Shown here one piece after another: positions 33,464-35,621 of a stretch of DNA of 35,621 nt. Origin of the DNA: a bacterium (lineage in GTDB: Bacteria > CG03); contig VMTI01000114.1 of NCBI GenBank assembly GCA_013791675.1, forward strand, positions 1-35,621. The letters run 5' to 3'. A program made the position numbers and the translations under genes. Within the stretch, counting starts at the first letter, position 1, and every line of letters begins with the position of its first letter. The notes below the pieces were generated by a model, which saw nothing but the letters and a program-made list of their open reading frames with translations, was not told the DNA's origin and did not search any database.

Positions 33464-34219
33464 ATGGCCGAAGTAAAACAGGAACTGACAAAGAAAGACC
33501 AGGCAAGCGCTCTGGTTGACTGGATGAAACCCGCAATGGCGACCGCCCTGCCCCGGCACCTGAACGCCGACCGCATGGTGCGAATCGTGCTCACAGAGAT
33601 GAGGCGCAACCCCAAACTGGTGACCTGCACAAAGCAGAGCCTGGCCGGATCCGTGATCATGGCCTCACAGCTTGGCCTCGAACCCGGAGTAAACGGGCAG
33701 TGCTGGCTCGTGCCCTACGGCAACGAAGCAACATTCATCATCGGGTATCAGGGGCTCATCGAGCTGGCCTACCGCAGCAACATGGTGGAATTCGTAATAG
33801 GAGAAGCCGTGTACGAAAATGACGAATTCACTTACTCGCTCGGCACAGAGCAGTTTATCAAGCACGTGCCGGCAGAGGCCGACCGCGGGAAGCTCAAAGC
33901 GGCCTACGCCGTAGCCAAAATGAAAGGCGCGAGCATGCCCGTATTCAAAGTGCTGACGAAAGAAGATATCCTCAAAGTAAAGGCATCTTCGCCCGCGGCC
34001 AACAGCGCACACAGCCCGTGGAATACGTGGCCGGAAACGATGTGGGTAAAGACAGCCGTCAAAAAGCTGATGAAATTCATCCCGAAATCAGCGGAGATTA
34101 ACAAGGCGTTGGAAGCGGACGACAGGGTGGACGCGGGAAAACCGCAGCCCTTTAGCGACGTCATCGACCTGCCGGAGGAGAAGGAAGGAAAGGGAATCGA
34201 GATAGAGGACGTAAAGTAA
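33464..34219 (+). CDS. recT: RecT-family single-strand annealing recombinase
   Basis: 251 residues, normal for RecT. Blocks SLAGSVIMASQLGLEPGVNGQ, WLVPYG, ATFIIGYQGLIELAYRS and VYENDEF are family hallmarks, followed by VFKVLTKEDILKVK and the final WVKTAVKKLMKFIPKS. RecT coats single-stranded DNA and pairs it with complementary strands. The Cas4/RecB-like nuclease upstream would supply the single strands, as RecE does for RecT. The acidic C-terminus (EEKEGKGIEIEDVK) is normal for the family. A hairpin and a strong AAAGGAG lie in front. Confidence 0.95.
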   Translation: MAEVKQELTKKDQASALVDWMKPAMATALPRHLNADRMVRIVLTEMRRNPKLVTCTKQSLAGSVIMASQLGLEPGVNGQCWLVPYGNEATFIIGYQGLIELAYRSNMVEFVIGEAVYENDEFTYSLGTEQFIKHVPAEADRGKLKAAYAVAKMKGASMPVFKVLTKEDILKVKASSPAANSAHSPWNTWPETMWVKTAVKKLMKFIPKSAEINKALEADDRVDAGKPQPFSDVIDLPEEKEGKGIEIEDVK

Positions 34220-34227
34220 ATGAGCAC

Positions 34228-34294
34228 GCGTGGCGGCACTGTGATCGGTCGACAAAGTGCATTAGGCAGGGTGCAAATCCCTGCCCGCCACGCA
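34228..34294 (+). ncRNA. tRNA-like structured element 1 (no anticodon arm)
   Basis: A 67-base fold. Acceptor-like stem GCGTGGCG (34228-34235) pairs with CGCCACGC (34286-34293), 8 bp without mismatch, followed by A. One arm is GCACT/AGTGC (34236-34240 with 34256-34260). A T-arm-like hairpin is GGCAGGG/CCCTGCC with loop TGCAAAT, one base away from the normal TTCAAAT. There is no anticodon arm and no CCA. TTAAAAGG, the ribosome site of the replication gene, follows at once. A 33-codon frame from 34220 crosses it but is weak. The fold is seen; function is unknown. Confidence 0.5.
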
Positions 34295-34307
34295 TTAAAA
34301 GGAAGAA

Positions 34308-35240
34308 ATGAGAAAAACTAAACCCCGCAAACGATATAGCGACTGCGCTCGCTGGCACACCAAAAAGTGGCGCACCATGCCCACGCACCTCAAAGTGCTG
34401 TGGCAATACATATGGGAGAACGCCAACTGCGCCGGAATATGGGAGCCCGAGCTCGCCCTCATGGGAATTGAGGCCGGTGGCGTACCCATAAACGAAACAG
34501 AAATCAAGAAGGCCTTCGGCGAAGATATCCTCATCCTCCCGCACGGCGAATGGTATATAATAGGATTTATCAAATTCCAATATGGCAAAGAGCTCGAACA
34601 GATGAACCCCAAGAGCATGCTCCACGCCGCAGTCCTGGCGGCCGCAAAGGATAAGGGAATAGGCAGGGGCAGGATAATGGGGCTGATGTCAAATCCGATA
34701 GCGCCGGAAATCCCCGCGCCGATAGTGGCCCCCTTGCCTGACCCCGGGCCGGCGCCGGAAGCCATAGAACCGGTAAAAGACCCTACTTATAAGGAAAAGC
34801 AACCGGAACTCCCAACAATACCCCCGCGCCCAGTCCAAGCGGGCACATATTACGGTACCACAACGAACTTCGAGAGCATATGGGCTAAATACCCCCAGAA
34901 GACAGGGAAACGCGGCGCATGGGCGCATTTCAAGGCACAATGCCGAACCGCCGCAGACTGGGAGGCCATAAACATCGCATTGGCGAATTATTTGAAAAGC
35001 CCGCGGGTGAGAGACGGGTATATACAGGACGGCGAAACATGGTTCAATAACTGGAAGGACTGGGTGGCCGATCCTAACGCCGCGATAGAGAAGAAAAAAC
35101 CGGACGATGATTTTGTGCCGATAACATGCACGACATGCAGCCGGAAATTCGCCGTGCCCAAGGATGTGGCAAAGGCGATAGCGGATGAAGAAAAGGACTT
35201 TGTGTGTAGGGACTGCCGAAAAAGAGAGCGGCCGGAATGA
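34308..35240 (+). CDS. Phage replication initiator / replisome organiser with C-terminal zinc ribbon
   Basis: 310 residues. Residues 1-110 (KKWRTMPTHLKVLWQYIWEN, GIWEPELALMGIEAGG) are like the N-terminal winged-helix domain of phage replisome organisers. A Pro-rich linker spans about 125-185. Residues 190-258 (FESIWAKYPQKTGKRGAWAH...GYIQDGETWFNNWKDW) form the C-terminal domain shared by many phage replication proteins. A zinc ribbon follows, with Cys274-x2-Cys277 and Cys300-x2-Cys303. It would bind the origin and load the helicase. Its gene is bracketed by two tRNA-like folds. The zinc ribbon is an addition most relatives lack. Confidence 0.72.
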   Translation: MRKTKPRKRYSDCARWHTKKWRTMPTHLKVLWQYIWENANCAGIWEPELALMGIEAGGVPINETEIKKAFGEDILILPHGEWYIIGFIKFQYGKELEQMNPKSMLHAAVLAAAKDKGIGRGRIMGLMSNPIAPEIPAPIVAPLPDPGPAPEAIEPVKDPTYKEKQPELPTIPPRPVQAGTYYGTTTNFESIWAKYPQKTGKRGAWAHFKAQCRTAADWEAINIALANYLKSPRVRDGYIQDGETWFNNWKDWVADPNAAIEKKKPDDDFVPITCTTCSRKFAVPKDVAKAIADEEKDFVCRDCRKRERPE

Positions 35241-35250
35241 GGAGAAAACA

Positions 35251-35418
35251 ATGACAGCTATTGAGAGAATCCTGAAGGAACACCTTGACAAAATCAATAA
35301 TAGCGGAAAAGATAAGACGAACACGCGTGGCGGTAGTTTAAGAGTAGAACGCCTTGAATATCAAGGTAAATGCAACGCTCGTGTTGCCCGCCCGCATCTT
35401 AAAAGGAGAATACAATGA
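35251..35418 (+). CDS. Small protein overlapping tRNA-like element 2 (55 aa)
   Basis: The ATG at 35251 follows GAGGAGAAAA. An upstream in-frame start would lie inside the replication gene. The first half (AIERILKEHLDKINN) is a normal amphipathic helix. The second half, from TRGG on, is the translation of the cloverleaf at 35325-35396. The stop falls in an ATGA overlap with the membrane protein, which favours real translation. It may be a leader whose translation competes with RNA folding. Confidence 0.4.
   Translation: MTAIERILKEHLDKINNSGKDKTNTRGGSLRVERLEYQGKCNARVARPHLKRRIQ
35325..35396 (+). ncRNA. tRNA-like structured element 2 (degenerate cloverleaf)
   Basis: Four arms are present. Acceptor GCG-(T bulge)-GGCGG (35325-35333) pairs with CCGCCCGC (35388-35395). 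D-arm-like GTTT/GAAC (35336-35339 with 35347-35350) has loop AAGAGTA, preceded by TA as in tRNAs. An anticodon-type stem CCTTG/CAAGG (35352-35356 with 35362-35366) has only a 5-base loop. A T-type stem GCAAC/GTTGC (35372-35376 with 35383-35387) has a 6-base loop. The short anticodon loop, the missing TTC loop and the missing CCA argue against a working tRNA. It shares CACGCGTGGCGG with element 1, and the ribosome site again follows (TTAAAAGG). Confidence 0.5.
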
Positions 35419-35537
35419 ATCTAATCTATGACTACATCGCGGAGAACGCATTGGTTGTATTCTATGTCGGATTAGGGCTAATGATATTCGTGGCGATTGC
35501 TGTGGATGCGTGGGAAGAATATGGAGGGAGAAGATGA
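35415..35537 (+). CDS. 40-residue single-span membrane protein
   Basis: The ATG follows AAAAGGAGAATACA and overlaps the stop of the previous frame. A hydrophobic helix (ALVVFYVGLGLMIFVAIAV) follows an acidic N-terminus (NLIYDYIAENA), and the C-terminus is charged (DAWEEYGGRR). It ends in an ATGA overlap with the next gene. Such one-span proteins in early regions can affect the host membrane or block later infection. No specific family is recognised. Confidence 0.62.
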   Translation: MNLIYDYIAENALVVFYVGLGLMIFVAIAVDAWEEYGGRR

Positions 35538-35621
35538 GCGAATATAAACGGCTTGAAAAGTATTTGAATACCGACAAAAAAGGATATAAACCTTATGACC
35601 GCATAGTATGTAAAGACGGGG
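35534..35621 (+). CDS. Start of an early gene cut by the window end
   Basis: It begins with ATGA overlap and a good GGAGGGAGAAG upstream. The 29 visible residues (SEYKRLEKYLNTDKKGYKP, then YDRIVCKDG) are basic and rich in Tyr and Lys. There is too little to name a family. The open frame and coupling show that the early operon continues past the window. Confidence 0.55.
   Translation, partial: MSEYKRLEKYLNTDKKGYKPYDRIVCKDG

Noticed and set aside
35325..35396. Functional tRNA gene
   Set aside because: Anticodon loop of 5 bases, T loop of 6 bases without TTC, a bulged acceptor and no CCA. It is kept only as a tRNA-like element.
1..35621. CRISPR arrays, insertion sequences, integrase or attachment sites
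   Set aside because: No regularly spaced repeats, transposase, recombinase or flanking direct repeats were seen in the window.

Overview
This window is a section of a short-tailed double-stranded DNA phage (podovirus-like) genome, or a prophage, from an uncultivated bacterium. Every supported gene lies on the + strand. Most genes overlap by ATGA or lie within about 10 bases of each other, and most starts have a GGAGG-type ribosome binding site. The portal resembles the P22 portal, the capsid protein resembles the N4 gp56 family, and the tail genes resemble short-tail adaptor and nozzle proteins. There is no tape measure, tail-tube or sheath gene. Several proteins carry Sec-type signal peptides. 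With the M15-type endolysin and the possible spanin-like protein, this hints at a Gram-negative host, but that is inference.

Layout. Bases 1-2450: the end of a cytosine-C5 methyltransferase, a DUF1064-type nuclease, and small and large terminase. Bases 2451-2691: a control gap with a promoter-like pair, a perfect palindrome and an 11-codon leader peptide coupled to the portal. Bases 2692-13801: portal, scaffold-like protein, major capsid, fibre or decoration proteins, tail adaptor and nozzle, a GNAT-like protein and two internal-virion candidates. Bases 13801-21252: one 2483-residue polyvalent protein. It joins a sigma-70-like module, a RadC/JAMM-like domain, a Dam-like adenine methyltransferase and a large ejection-type C-terminus with two membrane segments. 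Bases 21256-26133: small proteins, a secreted-looking fibre with a carbohydrate-binding-like end, an HNH nuclease with a signal peptide, and a lysis cassette.

Bases 26134-27374 hold no convincing gene. They contain a foldable RNA candidate, a dense cluster of direct and inverted repeats, and an A/G-rich simple-sequence stretch. Bases 27375 onward look like the early region: many small proteins, a Cas4/RecB-like nuclease, an SSB-like protein, a RecT annealase and a replication initiator with a zinc ribbon. A textbook type II hammerhead ribozyme lies at 28448-28506. Two tRNA-like folds, both starting GCGTGGCGG, flank the replication initiator.

How the parts may work together (inference). The giant protein would enter with the DNA. 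Its sigma module could redirect host RNA polymerase, while its Dam-like domain modifies incoming DNA. The early genes would then process and recombine DNA (nuclease, SSB, RecT) and start replication. The left-hand genes would package DNA, build the particle and lyse the cell. Many intergenic hairpins end just before a Shine-Dalgarno sequence, which suggests RNA structure tunes translation or mRNA processing.
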